DNA of 58,040 bases, taken from assembly GCF_034432235.1 (NCBI RefSeq), contig NZ_DAOUCJ010000001.1, forward strand, positions 1-58,040, written 5' to 3'. The stretch comes from Thermoflexus sp. Lineage in GTDB: Bacteria > Chloroflexota > Anaerolineae > Thermoflexales > Thermoflexaceae. The stretch's first letter is position 1. Every line of letters begins with the position of its first letter. Below are positions 15,250 through 24,227 of the stretch, piece by piece. Under the pieces are notes generated by a model, which worked only from the letters and a program-made list of their open reading frames with translations, ran no database searches and was not told the origin of the DNA. Both the position numbers and the translations under genes were made by a program.

Positions 15250-15900
15250 TCACTCTTCTTCTTCCTCTTCCTCCTTCTTCCCGCGGCCGATAACTTCCAC
15301 CTCAGGGGTTTCAGCCGGCAGCGCCGCCTCTTCCAGAGCCTCCGCGGCCGGCGCCGTCACCAGGGCGATCAGCTCGTCCGGATCGCTCACCACCGTGATC
15401 CCGGGCGGCACCTGAAGATCCCGCACATAGATCGCCGCGTCCACACGATCCAGGCGGCTCAGATCCACCGTGATGGCCTCGATGAGATCCTTCGGGAGAC
15501 ATTCGATCTCCACATGGGTGAGCCCATGCACCAGAATGCCCTCCCCGCGTTCCACCGCGGGGGAAGCCCCCACAAACACCACGGGGACTTCCACGCGGAT
15601 CTTCTCGGTCATCTCCACCGCCTGGAAATCGACATGGAGGATCTCCCGATGGATCGGCTCCCGCTGCACCTCCCGGATCAGGACCAGGTGGGTCTCGCCA
15701 TCCACGTGGAGGGTGATCAGATGGGCGCCGCCGCGAGCCTGGGCCAGGACCCGCTGAAGCTCCTTGCCTTCCACCTGAATGGTCATCGGCTGGATGTGCC
15801 GGCCGTAAAGCACCGCCGGGATCCACCCCTGGCGGCGAAGGGCTTTCACCTGCTTTCCTGTTACCGTCCGCGGCCTCGCGTTTAACACCAGCTCCGCCAT
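15250..15900 (-). CDS. rplY: 50S ribosomal protein bL25 (CTC type, long form)
   Basis: A 216-residue bL25 of the long CTC family that binds 5S rRNA. The N-terminal domain has NARPRTVTGKQVKALRRQGWIPAVLYG, and HREILHVDFQAV marks the end of the L25 part. The C-terminal TL5-like domain has IRVEVPVVFVGASPAVERGEG and ECLPKDLIEAITVDLSRL. The protein ends in a run of about seven glutamates after RGKK. GAGAGGTGG precedes the ATG at 15900. Well conserved and confidently called. Confidence 0.95.
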   Translation of the reverse strand: MAELVLNARPRTVTGKQVKALRRQGWIPAVLYGRHIQPMTIQVEGKELQRVLAQARGGAHLITLHVDGETHLVLIREVQREPIHREILHVDFQAVEMTEKIRVEVPVVFVGASPAVERGEGILVHGLTHVEIECLPKDLIEAITVDLSRLDRVDAAIYVRDLQVPPGITVVSDPDELIALVTAPAAEALEEAALPAETPEVEVIGRGKKEEEEEEE

Positions 15901-16074
15901 CGTTCCACCTCTCGCGATCTGAAATGGATCAGGCTTACACCGTTGGGCATGAAGGAAACGGGATGACTTCCACCTTCTCTGCGCGGCCCACTCCGTTGCA
16001 GGGGGAAAAGGACCCCGAGGGCCAGCCTCGCCGCTTCCGATCATCCCCAGCCTCCAGAAGCCCCTTGCTGGGGA

Positions 16075-16497
16075 TCAGCGCTGCAATCGCCGGAGCAGCC
16101 AGCCTAAAAGCATACCCAGGATCACCCCGATCAGCAACCCGGCCCAGGAGGCCAGGACCCCCCTCGGTTTCCCCTCTACGGTGTGGGCGAGGATGAAACC
16201 CGCCCGCCCTCCCTCCATCCGAACGATCCGCGCGCACACCGCCCCCGCCTGGCTTTCCCTCAGCGTCGCCTCCCGGGAGGAGGCCAGACCGACCGCGCTC
16301 TGCCGGAGATCCATCTGCACGCCGCGAACGATCCCGAACGCAGAGCGTTGGGCCTGGATCCGATTGGCCGCCAGATGGGAGACCGCCGTGCCTTCACAAA
16401 TCGCCTCGTTCGCGATCAGGGATCCCAGGCGGACGCCCGAGAGCGGAACCGCCCGGGCCTCGCTGGCTTCTTCCACTCGATGCTCGGATGGGCTCAT
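16075..16497 (-). CDS. Conserved hypothetical protein with C-terminal membrane anchor
   Basis: A 140-residue protein I cannot assign. Residues ~25-110 alternate short strands and turns (GSLIANEAICEGTAVSHLAA, IVRGVQMDLRQSAVGLASS, AGAVCARIVRMEGG), suggesting a beta-solenoid or bactofilin-like repeat. A final hydrophobic helix (WAGLLIGVILGMLLGWLL) with an RRLQR tail looks like a membrane anchor with the bulk outside or at the membrane face. GGGGTGG lies just before the ATG at 16497, but the frame is open to 16665, so the start is not secure. It precedes rplY on the same strand. Confidence 0.6.
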   Translation of the reverse strand: MSPSEHRVEEASEARAVPLSGVRLGSLIANEAICEGTAVSHLAANRIQAQRSAFGIVRGVQMDLRQSAVGLASSREATLRESQAGAVCARIVRMEGGRAGFILAHTVEGKPRGVLASWAGLLIGVILGMLLGWLLRRLQR

Positions 16498-16677
16498 GGA
16501 CCACCCCTGGAACTCGAAGTGCTCGGGGGCCCATACACGCCCCGCGAGGGGACCCTGAAAGGATACCGGGTTCTGGGCAACTGCCCGGAACCCGGTCGAA
16601 ACAAAAAGGATTCTATGAATAACGGAAAAGCCCGTCAAGGACCTTCCGAGCTGAGGTTTAGACATCCACAGCGCGCA

Positions 16678-16827
16678 TTAGCGACGCGCCTCGGTCAACG
16701 CCGCCTCCACATCCGCAGTCACCTCTTCATCGCTGCGGCCCGCGTTCTGCTCCGCCAGGCGTGCCACCAGGCGGTCGAAACGGGCGAGAGCCTCTTTCTC
16801 CTCCAGTTCCTGATAGCGGTGGTCCAT
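16678..16827 (-). CDS. Small orphan antitoxin-like protein
   Basis: A 49-residue helical, charged protein (MDHRYQELEEKEALARF ... SDEEVTADVEAALTEARR). AAGGAG lies 9 bases before the ATG at 16827. Size, the DEEV-x-DVEAALTEAR tail and the following TAATG resemble short antitoxins encoded just before PIN-domain toxins. The ATG that overlaps the stop opens only MRAVDV before TAA at 16660-16658, so the expected toxin is missing. Function as an antitoxin is inference. Confidence 0.6.
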   Translation of the reverse strand: MDHRYQELEEKEALARFDRLVARLAEQNAGRSDEEVTADVEAALTEARR

Positions 16828-16926
16828 AGCGGACTGCTCCTTTCAGAGGGGTGAGCCATGCGTTAGAATAGCGGAGCAGCGGCCCGGAGCTGCCGCAGGA
16901 ACATTCGAGGATCCAGGAGGCCATCG

Positions 16927-17445
16927 GTGTCCGTCCGTGGCCCTCAGGATGTGCAGGCGTTTCTGGAACGACATCTTCCCGGAACCCCGGTGCGGATTCT
17001 GGATCAAAGCACTGCCACCGCAGTGGAAGCGGCAGCGGCGGTGGGATGTCCGCTGGGGGCGATCGTCAAGTCGCTGCTCTTCATCGCGGGGGAAGATCCC
17101 CGGCTGGTGCTGGTGGCCGGGGATCGAAAGGCCGATCAGCGTCTCCTGGCCGCCCTGTGGGGGATCCCCCGCAAACGCATTCGGATTGCGGACCCGGAGA
17201 CCGTGTTGCGGGTGACCGGCTATGAGGTCGGCGGGGTGCCTCCCGTCGCCCATGCGATGCCCCTGGAGGTCTGGATCGATGCCTCGCTCGCCCGTTATGA
17301 AACCCTCTGGGCAGCAGCGGGCGCCCGCAACGCCCTGTTCCCCATCGCTTTCGCGGATCTGGTGCGCATCACCGGCGGCCGGGTGGCCGAATTCACCGTG
17401 GAAGCGACGCCGGGAGAGGAGGCCCGGAAACCAGCGAACTCATGA
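16927..17445 (+). CDS. YbaK/aminoacyl-tRNA deacylase-domain protein
   Basis: A 172-residue YbaK/ProX-type protein that would hydrolyse mischarged tRNAs in trans. The conserved pattern is clear: CPLGAIVKSLLFIAGEDPRLVLVAGDRKAD, with the lysine K48-region, then GYEVGGVPPVAH and WAAAGARNALFPI. It starts with GTG at 16927, six bases after AGGAGG. Which tRNA (Cys-, Ala- or Ser-mischarged) is corrected cannot be told. It lies upstream of tsaD, separated by a short hairpin (17469-17487). Confidence 0.9.
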   Translation: MSVRGPQDVQAFLERHLPGTPVRILDQSTATAVEAAAAVGCPLGAIVKSLLFIAGEDPRLVLVAGDRKADQRLLAALWGIPRKRIRIADPETVLRVTGYEVGGVPPVAHAMPLEVWIDASLARYETLWAAAGARNALFPIAFADLVRITGGRVAEFTVEATPGEEARKPANS

Positions 17446-17541
17446 CCGGTCTTCCCTCTCCCCCCCACCTCTCCGCCTCGCGGAGAGGGAGCAGAAGGAA
17501 CGCCCCGCTGGCGGATCGATCGCGCGGAGGGATCTCGACCG

Positions 17542-18546
17542 ATGCGGATTCTGGCCATTGAGACATCCTGCGATGAAACGGCGGCCGCGGTGGTGGAAGA
17601 CGGCCGCATCCTGCTCAGCCACGTGGTGGCTTCTCAGGCGGCCTTTCACGCCAAATATGGCGGCATTTTCCCGGAGATCGCCGCCCGCATGCATGTGGAG
17701 GCGATCGTGCCGGTAACCCGGGAGGCCATGGCCCAGGCCGGCCGCTCGTGGGAGGATATCGATGCGATCGCGGTGACCTACGGGCCGGGATTGCCGGGTT
17801 CCCTGGTCGTGGGGGTGAGTTTCGCCAAGGCTCTGGCCTTCGCCCGCCATAAGCCCCTGATCGCCGTCAATCACCTGGAAGGCCATCTCTACGCCCATCG
17901 GCTTCGGGTGGAAGGAAACCCCACCGAAGATCTCCCCCTTCCCTTTCTTGCGCTGATCGTCTCCGGCGGCCACACGGAGCTGATCTGGGTGCGGGATCTC
18001 CTGGATCACCGTCGGGTGGGCTGGACCATCGATGACGCCGCCGGGGAGGCCTTCGATAAAGTGGCGCGCCTCCTGGGCCTGGGGTTCCCGGGCGGGCCAG
18101 CCATCGAGCGCGTGGCCCAGCAAGGCGATCCGCGGGCGTTTCCCCTTCCGGCGCTTCCCCGGGTGGATCACCCCCTCTGGTTCAGCTTCAGCGGGCTGAA
18201 AACCGCGGTCCTCCGGATCGTGGAGCGCTTTGAAGGGCAACCGCTCCCGGTGGCAGATCTGGCCGCTTCTTTCCAGGCAGCGGTCATCGAGCAGCTGGTT
18301 ACGAAAACCCTGGAGGCCCTGCGCCATTATGAAGCGCAGGCCATCCTGATCTCCGGTGGTGTCTCCGCCAACCGTCGGCTCCGGGAGGAGATGGCCCGCC
18401 GCGCCCCGGTTCCGGTTCATGTCCCCCCTCCCTGGCTCTGCACCGATAACGCGGCGATGATCGGCGCGGCGGCGGCACTGCATGCCCGGGCCGGCCACTT
18501 CGCATCCCTGGATCTCGATGTGGATCCCGATGCCAAAATCGGTTAG
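17542..18546 (+). CDS. tsaD: tRNA N6-adenosine threonylcarbamoyltransferase TsaD
   Basis: A 334-residue ASKHA-fold protein that transfers threonylcarbamoyl to A37 of ANN-decoding tRNAs with TsaB and TsaE. Signature motifs: MRILAIETSCDETAAAVV at the N-terminus, AKYGGIFPEIAAR, the metal-binding NHLEGHLYAH near residue 110, and VSGGHTELIWV followed by DDAAGEAFDKVARLLGL. GGAGGG lies about 10 bases before the ATG. Full length; tsaB and tsaE are not in the window. Confidence 0.97.
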   Translation: MRILAIETSCDETAAAVVEDGRILLSHVVASQAAFHAKYGGIFPEIAARMHVEAIVPVTREAMAQAGRSWEDIDAIAVTYGPGLPGSLVVGVSFAKALAFARHKPLIAVNHLEGHLYAHRLRVEGNPTEDLPLPFLALIVSGGHTELIWVRDLLDHRRVGWTIDDAAGEAFDKVARLLGLGFPGGPAIERVAQQGDPRAFPLPALPRVDHPLWFSFSGLKTAVLRIVERFEGQPLPVADLAASFQAAVIEQLVTKTLEALRHYEAQAILISGGVSANRRLREEMARRAPVPVHVPPPWLCTDNAAMIGAAAALHARAGHFASLDLDVDPDAKIG

Positions 18547-18570
18547 GAAATTTGGCCCCCCTTTGCCCCG

Positions 18571-18597
18571 TTGCGCAGGCCCCGGGAGTTTTATAAT
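18571..18597 (+). promoter_or_regulatory. Possible polA promoter
   Basis: TATAAT at 18592-18597 with TTGCGC at 18571-18576, spacer 15 bases (short). It implies a leader of ~160 bases before the ATG at 18765. Confidence 0.45.
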
Positions 18598-18764
18598 AAC
18601 CTCATAGGAATTACGCGGCGGGCTTCCTCTTGAGGATTTCGGGGCGGAATGGCCACCCGAGGCGGATGCCCCGGCCTGGGGAATCCTCCCGGAACGGCAT
18701 GGCCGATCCCTCACGGGGGGACTCCGCCGGGAACGGGTCGGATTCTGCAGGGGATGAGGAGACG

Positions 18765-21596
18765 ATGGCTCCGCTGGTGGTGCTGATCGACGGACATTCC
18801 CTGGCCTACCGGGCCTATTACGCGCTGCTCCGTCAGGGGCTTCAGACCCGCAAGGGGGAACCCACGCATGCGGTCTATGGCTTCACATCGATGCTCCTGA
18901 AGGTGTGGCGGGAGCACCGCCCGGATTATATGGCGGTGGCCTTCGACGTCGGACGGACCTTCCGCCACGAGGCCTTCGGGGAATACAAGGCGACCCGGGC
19001 GGAACGCCCTTCGGATTTCGACGTCCAGATGGCTCGGATCCATCAGATCATCGACGCGTTCGCGATCCCGAAATTAACCGCCGAGGGCTACGAAGCGGAT
19101 GACGTGATCGGCACCGTGGCGCACCAGGCCCTTCAGCGGGGCATGGAGGTCCTGATCGTCACCGGCGATACCGACGCTTTCCAGCTGATCCGGCCGGGCA
19201 TTCGGGTGCTCACCTCGCGCCGCCATTTCGACGACATCGTGATCTATGATGTGGAAGCGATCCGCGAGCGCTACGGCCTGGAGCCCCACCAGCTGGTGGA
19301 CCTCAAGGCCCTCACCGGCGATCCAAGCGACAACATCCCCGGGGTTCGGGGGATCGGGGAGCGGACGGCCACGGAGCTGCTGAAGCGCTACGGTTCCCTG
19401 GAGAACATCTACGCGCATCTGGAGGAGATCCAGCCGGAGCGGATCCGCCGTCTGCTGGAGGCGGGGCGGGAGCAGGCGTTCCTGAGCCAGCAGCTGGTCC
19501 GGATCCGCGTGGATGTCCCGATCACGGTGGATTGGGAGGCCTGTCGGGTCGGGCGATACGATCGGGAGGCAGTGCTGGCCCTCTTCCAGGAGCTGGAGTT
19601 CCGGAGCCTGATGAACCGGCTCCCCAACGGGACAGCCCCGCTGGGAGCCGCAGCGGCTGCTGCGGAGGCATCGGGGCCGGCCAGCCAGCTCACCCTCTTC
19701 CCGGAGCCGATGGGGCCAGCGGTGATCCAGCCCCTCGCAGTGCCCCGGTTGCGGACGGAGCATCTCCCTCGCCCGACCGCGGCGACGGTGGTCACGGATG
19801 AGGCGGGGCTGGCCGCGCTCCGGGAGGCGCTGGAACGGGCGCCCCGCTTCGCTTTCGACGTGGAGACCGACGCCCTATCGCCGATGTCCGCCGGCCTGGT
19901 TGGGCTCTCCTTCGCTGTGGAGGAGGGCCGTGGCTATTACGTCCCGGTGGGCCATCGGGATGGATCCCCCCAGCTGCCCCTCCCCCGCGTCCTGGAGGCC
20001 CTGGGGCCTGTGCTGCGGGATCCGGGGCGGCCGAAAGTTGGCCATCACGCCAAGTTCGACATGCTGGTCCTGGCCCGCCACGGGGTGGAAGTCGAGGGCC
20101 TGGCCTTCGACACGATGGTCGCCGAGTGGGTGCTGAACCCGGCCGCCTATGGCCTCAACCTCAAACATCTGGCCTGGCTCCGGCTCGGGGTGGAGATGAC
20201 CACCATCGAGCAGCTGATCGGGAAGGGGAAGGGCCAGCGCTCCTTCGCGGATGTCCCGGTCTCCGCAGCGGCCCCTTACGCCGCCGCCGATGCGGACCTC
20301 ACCCTGCGCATCGCGCGGGTTCAGGAAGAGGAGCTGCGCCGGCAGGGATTGTGGAACCTCTTCGCGGAGATCGAGATCCCCCTGATCCCGGTGCTGGTCC
20401 GGATGGAGCAGACGGGCATCCTGATCGACGTCCCCCTCTTGCAGCAGATGTCGAAGGAGTTCGAGCGGCGGATCCAGATCCTGGCCCAGGAGATCTACCG
20501 CTGGGTAGGCTATGCGTTCAACCTGGATTCCCCCCGTCAGCTCTCGGACGCCCTGTTCGGGAAGCTCCAGCTGCCGACCGTCAACGTCCCGCGGACCGGG
20601 ACGGGGATGTATTCGACCTCGAGCGAGGTGTTGGAGAGCCTGCGGGGCGCCCATCCGGTGATCGATCTTATCCTGGAATACCGGCAGTTGGCCAAGCTGA
20701 AGAGCACCTATGTGGATGCCCTGCCGCGGATGATCCATCCGGCCACCGGCCGCATCCATCCCCTCTATCATCAGACCGGGACGGTGACGGGGCGGATCTC
20801 GGCGAGCGATCCCAACATCCAGAACATCCCCATCCGCACCGAGCTGGGCAAGCAGATCCGCCGGGCCTTCATCGCCCCGCCCGGTTCGGTCCTCCTCTCG
20901 GCCGATTACTCCCAGATCGAGCTGCGCATCCTGGCGCACATCACGAAAGATCCGGGGCTGATCGCGGCCTTCCAGGCGGGGGAGGACATCCATCGGGCCA
21001 CGGCGGCGAAGGCCTTCGGGATCCCCATCGAGCAGGTCACCGATGAGCAGCGGAACTTCGCCAAGCGGATCAACTACGGGTTGATCTACGGGATGAGCGC
21101 CCATGGGCTGGCCCAGCAGCTGGGGATCTCCCGGCGGGAGGCGGAGCGGTTCATTCAGCAATATTTCGCCGCCTTCCCGCGGGTGAAGGCCTATATCGAA
21201 GCCATCAAAGAACAGGTGGCCCGGAAGGGGTATGTGGAGACCCTTCTGGGACGCCGCCGGTATTTCCCCGAGATGATGCCGGCGGCCCCCGGGCAGCCGC
21301 CGCGCCGGCTTCCGGAAGCGGTCCGCCGCAAAGCGGAGCGGGAGGCCATCAATGCCCCCATCCAGGGCAGCGCGGCGGACATCATCAAGGTAGCGATGAT
21401 CCGGATCGATCGGGCCCTCCGGGCGCAGGGGCTGCGCGCCCGGATGATCATGCAGGTCCATGACGAGCTGGTCTTCGAGGTGCCGGAGGAGGAGATAGAG
21501 ACCGTGCGCGCGCTGGTGGAAGATCACATGCGCCACGCCTATCCCCTGGCCGTGCCCCTGGAAGTGGAGATCCACATCGGGCCCCACTGGTCTTGA
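18765..21596 (+). CDS. polA: DNA polymerase I
   Basis: A 943-residue three-domain family A polymerase. The N-terminal 5' nuclease runs from LVVLIDGHSLAYRAYYALL through GDPSDNIPGVRGIGERTA. The 3'-5' exonuclease looks intact: FDVETDALSPM near residue 365, GHHAKFDMLVLARHG, and a YAAADADLTLRI block. The polymerase domain carries DYSQIELRILAH (D714 region), KRINYGLIYGMSAHGLAQ and HDELVFEV (H899). Upstream ATG codons in frame exist from 18630, but GAGGAG just before 18765 and the conserved APLVVLIDGH start favour this one. Proofreading residues are retained, unlike many thermophile Pol I proteins. Confidence 0.96.
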   Translation: MAPLVVLIDGHSLAYRAYYALLRQGLQTRKGEPTHAVYGFTSMLLKVWREHRPDYMAVAFDVGRTFRHEAFGEYKATRAERPSDFDVQMARIHQIIDAFAIPKLTAEGYEADDVIGTVAHQALQRGMEVLIVTGDTDAFQLIRPGIRVLTSRRHFDDIVIYDVEAIRERYGLEPHQLVDLKALTGDPSDNIPGVRGIGERTATELLKRYGSLENIYAHLEEIQPERIRRLLEAGREQAFLSQQLVRIRVDVPITVDWEACRVGRYDREAVLALFQELEFRSLMNRLPNGTAPLGAAAAAAEASGPASQLTLFPEPMGPAVIQPLAVPRLRTEHLPRPTAATVVTDEAGLAALREALERAPRFAFDVETDALSPMSAGLVGLSFAVEEGRGYYVPVGHRDGSPQLPLPRVLEALGPVLRDPGRPKVGHHAKFDMLVLARHGVEVEGLAFDTMVAEWVLNPAAYGLNLKHLAWLRLGVEMTTIEQLIGKGKGQRSFADVPVSAAAPYAAADADLTLRIARVQEEELRRQGLWNLFAEIEIPLIPVLVRMEQTGILIDVPLLQQMSKEFERRIQILAQEIYRWVGYAFNLDSPRQLSDALFGKLQLPTVNVPRTGTGMYSTSSEVLESLRGAHPVIDLILEYRQLAKLKSTYVDALPRMIHPATGRIHPLYHQTGTVTGRISASDPNIQNIPIRTELGKQIRRAFIAPPGSVLLSADYSQIELRILAHITKDPGLIAAFQAGEDIHRATAAKAFGIPIEQVTDEQRNFAKRINYGLIYGMSAHGLAQQLGISRREAERFIQQYFAAFPRVKAYIEAIKEQVARKGYVETLLGRRRYFPEMMPAAPGQPPRRLPEAVRRKAEREAINAPIQGSAADIIKVAMIRIDRALRAQGLRARMIMQVHDELVFEVPEEEIETVRALVEDHMRHAYPLAVPLEVEIHIGPHWS

Positions 21597-21644
21597 TGGG
21601 ACAATGGTGAGCTGCTGTCCTGCAACCGGATGAAAATGTCCCAT
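21596..21644. repeat. Interrupted inverted repeat downstream of polA
   Basis: ATGGGACA (21596-21603) and TGTCCCAT (21637-21644) are perfect reverse complements 33 bases apart. No T-tract. It may be a weak terminator or the trace of a small element; I cannot tell. Confidence 0.3.
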
Positions 21645-21737
21645 TCTGGATTTCCTGGGTGGTTCGTTTGAAGAGGGAAGGGATGGGGCAGGCGGTGATC
21701 ATCGCCACGGGAAACCGCGTCCGGTGGAGGAAACGCG

Positions 21738-21968
21738 ATGATCCGGGATAGGGAAGCATGGCGGCGCTGGGAAGCTCGATGGCAGCGAGGGCATCCCGCG
21801 GACCCGGAGGAGAACTTCCGCGTCTTCCAGACGTTGCTGGAGATGGCGCGCGCCGTGGGCGCTTGGCCGCCCTCAAACCCGCTGGAAGGTCTGGAAGTGG
21901 ACATCGCGCTGGCGCGAAAGGTCAACACCTATGTCCGGCCTCCTGGCTCAGCTGGCCAAAGCGCTTGA
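21738..21968 (+). CDS. Small hypothetical protein preceding a nucleotidyltransferase
   Basis: A 76-residue acidic, helical protein (ENFRVFQTLLEMARAVGAWP, NPLEGLEVDIALARKVNTYV). GGAGG lies 6 bases before the ATG. Its end overlaps the ATG at 21931 of the nucleotidyltransferase reading frame by 38 bases, which suggests a two-gene toxin-antitoxin-like unit. I recognise no named domain. Overlap with a broken partner leaves its present function uncertain. Confidence 0.6.
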   Translation: MIRDREAWRRWEARWQRGHPADPEENFRVFQTLLEMARAVGAWPPSNPLEGLEVDIALARKVNTYVRPPGSAGQSA

Positions 21969-22480
21969 CGAGGCACGCCTTCCCTATTGGAGGGCAGGTG
22001 GTGCTGGTGTATGGAGAGCCGCGCCTGACCCGGGATGTGGACGTCACCCTGGGCCTCACGCTGAAGGCCCTCCCTCTGGTGCTGAGCGTGGCTGATCGAA
22101 TCGGGCTTCAGGTTCCGGTGGAAGATGTCGGGGCTTTCGTCCAGCAGACCTGGGCGCTCCCCACCCTTCACCCCCCCAGTGGCCTGCGGGTGGACTTCAT
22201 TTTCTCCTGGACGCCTTACGAGCAGCAGGCCATGGCTCGCGCCCGTGAGATTGAGATCGAAGGCTACCCGGTGCGGTTCGCTGCTCCCGAGGACGTGATC
22301 ATCCACAAAATCCTGGCCGGGCGTATGAGGGATCTGGAGGATATCCGCAGCATCCTTCGCAAGCAGGCTGTGGATACAGATTACATCCGCCAGTGGCTGA
22401 AGGCTTTTTCCGAAGCTCTGAACCAGGATGTTCTCAGCATATTCGAGAACATCTACGGAGAAGTTCAAGCTGAGCTTTGA
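21931..22480 (+). pseudogene. Frameshifted nucleotidyltransferase (DUF6036/AbiEii-like)
   Basis: From ATG 21931 the first frame reads MSGLLAQLAKALDEARLPY and is then lost; from about 21990 the next frame reads IGGQVVLVYGEPRLTRDVDV and continues to 22480 (GLTLKALPLV, FAAPEDVIIHKILAGRMRDLEDI). Together they make one normal minimal nucleotidyltransferase with the GG and D-x-D motifs, broken between LPY and IGG. Intact relatives, as I recall them, have two or three more residues here, so a short deletion that was not a multiple of three fits. Restarting at a GTG near 22001 would lose the GG motif. Either a true pseudogene or a sequencing error. Confidence 0.72.
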
Positions 22481-22555
22481 GGTTCACGAGTCGGGAAGCC
22501 CGCGATAAGCGCGAGCTCCTGCGTTTCCCCCAGGTCAGGCCGCTGCCGGTGGCCC

Positions 22556-23431
22556 TCACAGGTCCCGCCGTTCGAACTGATAGGCGGCCAGGGCGAGGAG
22601 GAGGACGACGTAAACGAGGGCGTAAAGGATCATCCGGTCGCTGGGGATGGTGGCGGCGGTGAAGGGGTTCGGGCCCATGAGCCGGGCGAGGGGGCTCTGG
22701 AGCTCATACGCCGCCCGCCGCCAGAGGGCCTCGGCAGGCATGAGCAGCGAGGCCAGGATCCCCAGATCCACCACCGTGGCCTGCCCGACGAGACTGCCCA
22801 CCTGTTCCGCCCACCCCCCAATGAAGGCGACCCCATACAGGCCCAGCCCCAGCGCCCCGGTCGCCAGGGTCGAAAACCGGGTCCCGGCCCACAGGGACAG
22901 GGAAAGGGGGATCAGGGCTTCCAGCCCCAGCAGGGCCAGCCCCCGGCCCCAGCCCCGGGGCGCCCATCCGGTGATCAGGGCCGTGATCCCGATCACCCCT
23001 CCGGCCATCCAGAGGACATACAGCAGCAGCCACAGCGCGTGCCCCAATCCTTTCCCGAACAGGATCTGCCAGCGGGCGATCGGTCGAGCGGCCACCGCCT
23101 GGATAACCCCCGAAGCGATCTCCCCCGCGATGGTATCGGCGGTTCCGACCACCGCCGCCATCACGATCAGGACGTTCGCCCCATACAGGGCCGCCAGCAT
23201 GAAGAAACTGGCGATCTCCTCCCGCATCCGGGGATCCGGGGGACCGAAGCGGGCGAGCTCGCGGTGGATCAGAAACAGCGCCAGGCCGAAGAGGGCCAGG
23301 AAGGCAGCCCCCAGCCCGAAGGCGGCCAGCACCAGCCGCCGCCGCAACGCTTCCCGGAAGGTGAGCGCTCCGATCCATCGAATCGGGAAGAGGGCCTCGA
23401 CGATCCCAGAATAAGAATAAAGGGAGCTCAT
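22556..23431 (-). CDS. ABC-2-type transporter permease (NosY-like)
   Basis: A 291-residue membrane protein with about six hydrophobic segments. ALTFREALRRRLVLAAFGLG opens it, and DTIAGEIASGVIQAVAARPIARWQILFGK is the cytoplasmic loop typical of ABC-2/NosY permeases. It ends FERRDL. GGAGGGAGA precedes the ATG at 23431. It follows rsmG by 29 bases. No ATPase gene is adjacent, so its partner is encoded elsewhere and the substrate is unknown. Confidence 0.82.
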   Translation of the reverse strand: MSSLYSYSGIVEALFPIRWIGALTFREALRRRLVLAAFGLGAAFLALFGLALFLIHRELARFGPPDPRMREEIASFFMLAALYGANVLIVMAAVVGTADTIAGEIASGVIQAVAARPIARWQILFGKGLGHALWLLLYVLWMAGGVIGITALITGWAPRGWGRGLALLGLEALIPLSLSLWAGTRFSTLATGALGLGLYGVAFIGGWAEQVGSLVGQATVVDLGILASLLMPAEALWRRAAYELQSPLARLMGPNPFTAATIPSDRMILYALVYVVLLLALAAYQFERRDL

Positions 23432-23460
23432 GGAATCTCCCTCCGCTTCGAGCAGCGGGA

Positions 23461-24222
23461 TCACCGCAATGGCCGCTTCTCGGGCATCCCCGGCCGGCGA
23501 GGATAGGCAGGGGGCGTCGGCGCGATTTTCTCGAAGACCAGGAGGGCGCGTCGGGAAAGATGCGGCGGCCACGCCAGATCCCGCCGCTCCCGGAGCCGCC
23601 CGCCCAGCCGCTCCAGCGCCCCTCGGGCGACCTCGATTTCCTCTTCGATCTCTGCCCCCTTCATCGCCACCGCCGCTCCTCCGACCCGAACAAGCGGGAG
23701 CAGATATTCCAGAAGAACCGGGAGATCGGCGACGGCCCGGGCGATGGCATAGTCGTAGCGCTCCCGATGCATCGGGTCCTGTCCGACTTCCTCGGCCCGC
23801 CGGGCGAGGATCCTCACCCCTTCCAGCCCGAGGGCGTGAACCACCGCTTCCAGAAAACGGGCCTTCTTCCCCACGGACTCGATCAGGGAGACCTCGAGGG
23901 TGGGCCAGGCGAGCTTCAGAACCAGGCCGGGGAACCCGGCGCCGGTCCCTACATCCGCCAGCCGGCGCGCCGGCCACTGCCCGGGCGCGGGCGGCCATCC
24001 CGGTTCCCGGAGGACGGTCAGGGCGGTCAGGGAGTCGATGAAATGACGAGCGGCCATGGCCCCGGGCTCGATGATGGCCGTGAGGTTGATCCGCTCGTTC
24101 CACTCCTGCACCATGCGAGCATAGCGGACCATGGCCTCCTGCGCCGGCTCCGGGAGGTCCCACCCCAGCCAGGCGATGCCTTCTCGCAGGACCTGCAGGA
24201 AAACCTGCTCGAAGTCCTCCAT
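23461..24222 (-). CDS. rsmG: 16S rRNA (guanine-N7) methyltransferase RsmG
   Basis: A 253-residue SAM-dependent methyltransferase modifying G527 of 16S rRNA. Motifs: YARMVQEWNERINLTAI, ARHFIDSLTAL, the SAM loop LADVGTGAGFPGLVLK and LIESVGKKARFLEAV, then YDYAIARAVADLP. It is longer than the ~210-residue norm because of a basic, proline-rich tail. The ATG at 24222 is used; a GTG at 24231 overlaps the selA stop as GTGA and would add three residues. Second gene of a selA-rsmG-permease run. Confidence 0.95.
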   Translation of the reverse strand: MEDFEQVFLQVLREGIAWLGWDLPEPAQEAMVRYARMVQEWNERINLTAIIEPGAMAARHFIDSLTALTVLREPGWPPAPGQWPARRLADVGTGAGFPGLVLKLAWPTLEVSLIESVGKKARFLEAVVHALGLEGVRILARRAEEVGQDPMHRERYDYAIARAVADLPVLLEYLLPLVRVGGAAVAMKGAEIEEEIEVARGALERLGGRLRERRDLAWPPHLSRRALLVFEKIAPTPPAYPRRPGMPEKRPLR

Positions 24223-24227
24223 CGCCT

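Noticed and set aside
16183..16854. 223-codon + strand frame
   Set aside because: Antisense to the membrane-anchored hypothetical and the antitoxin-like gene, with no domain signal.
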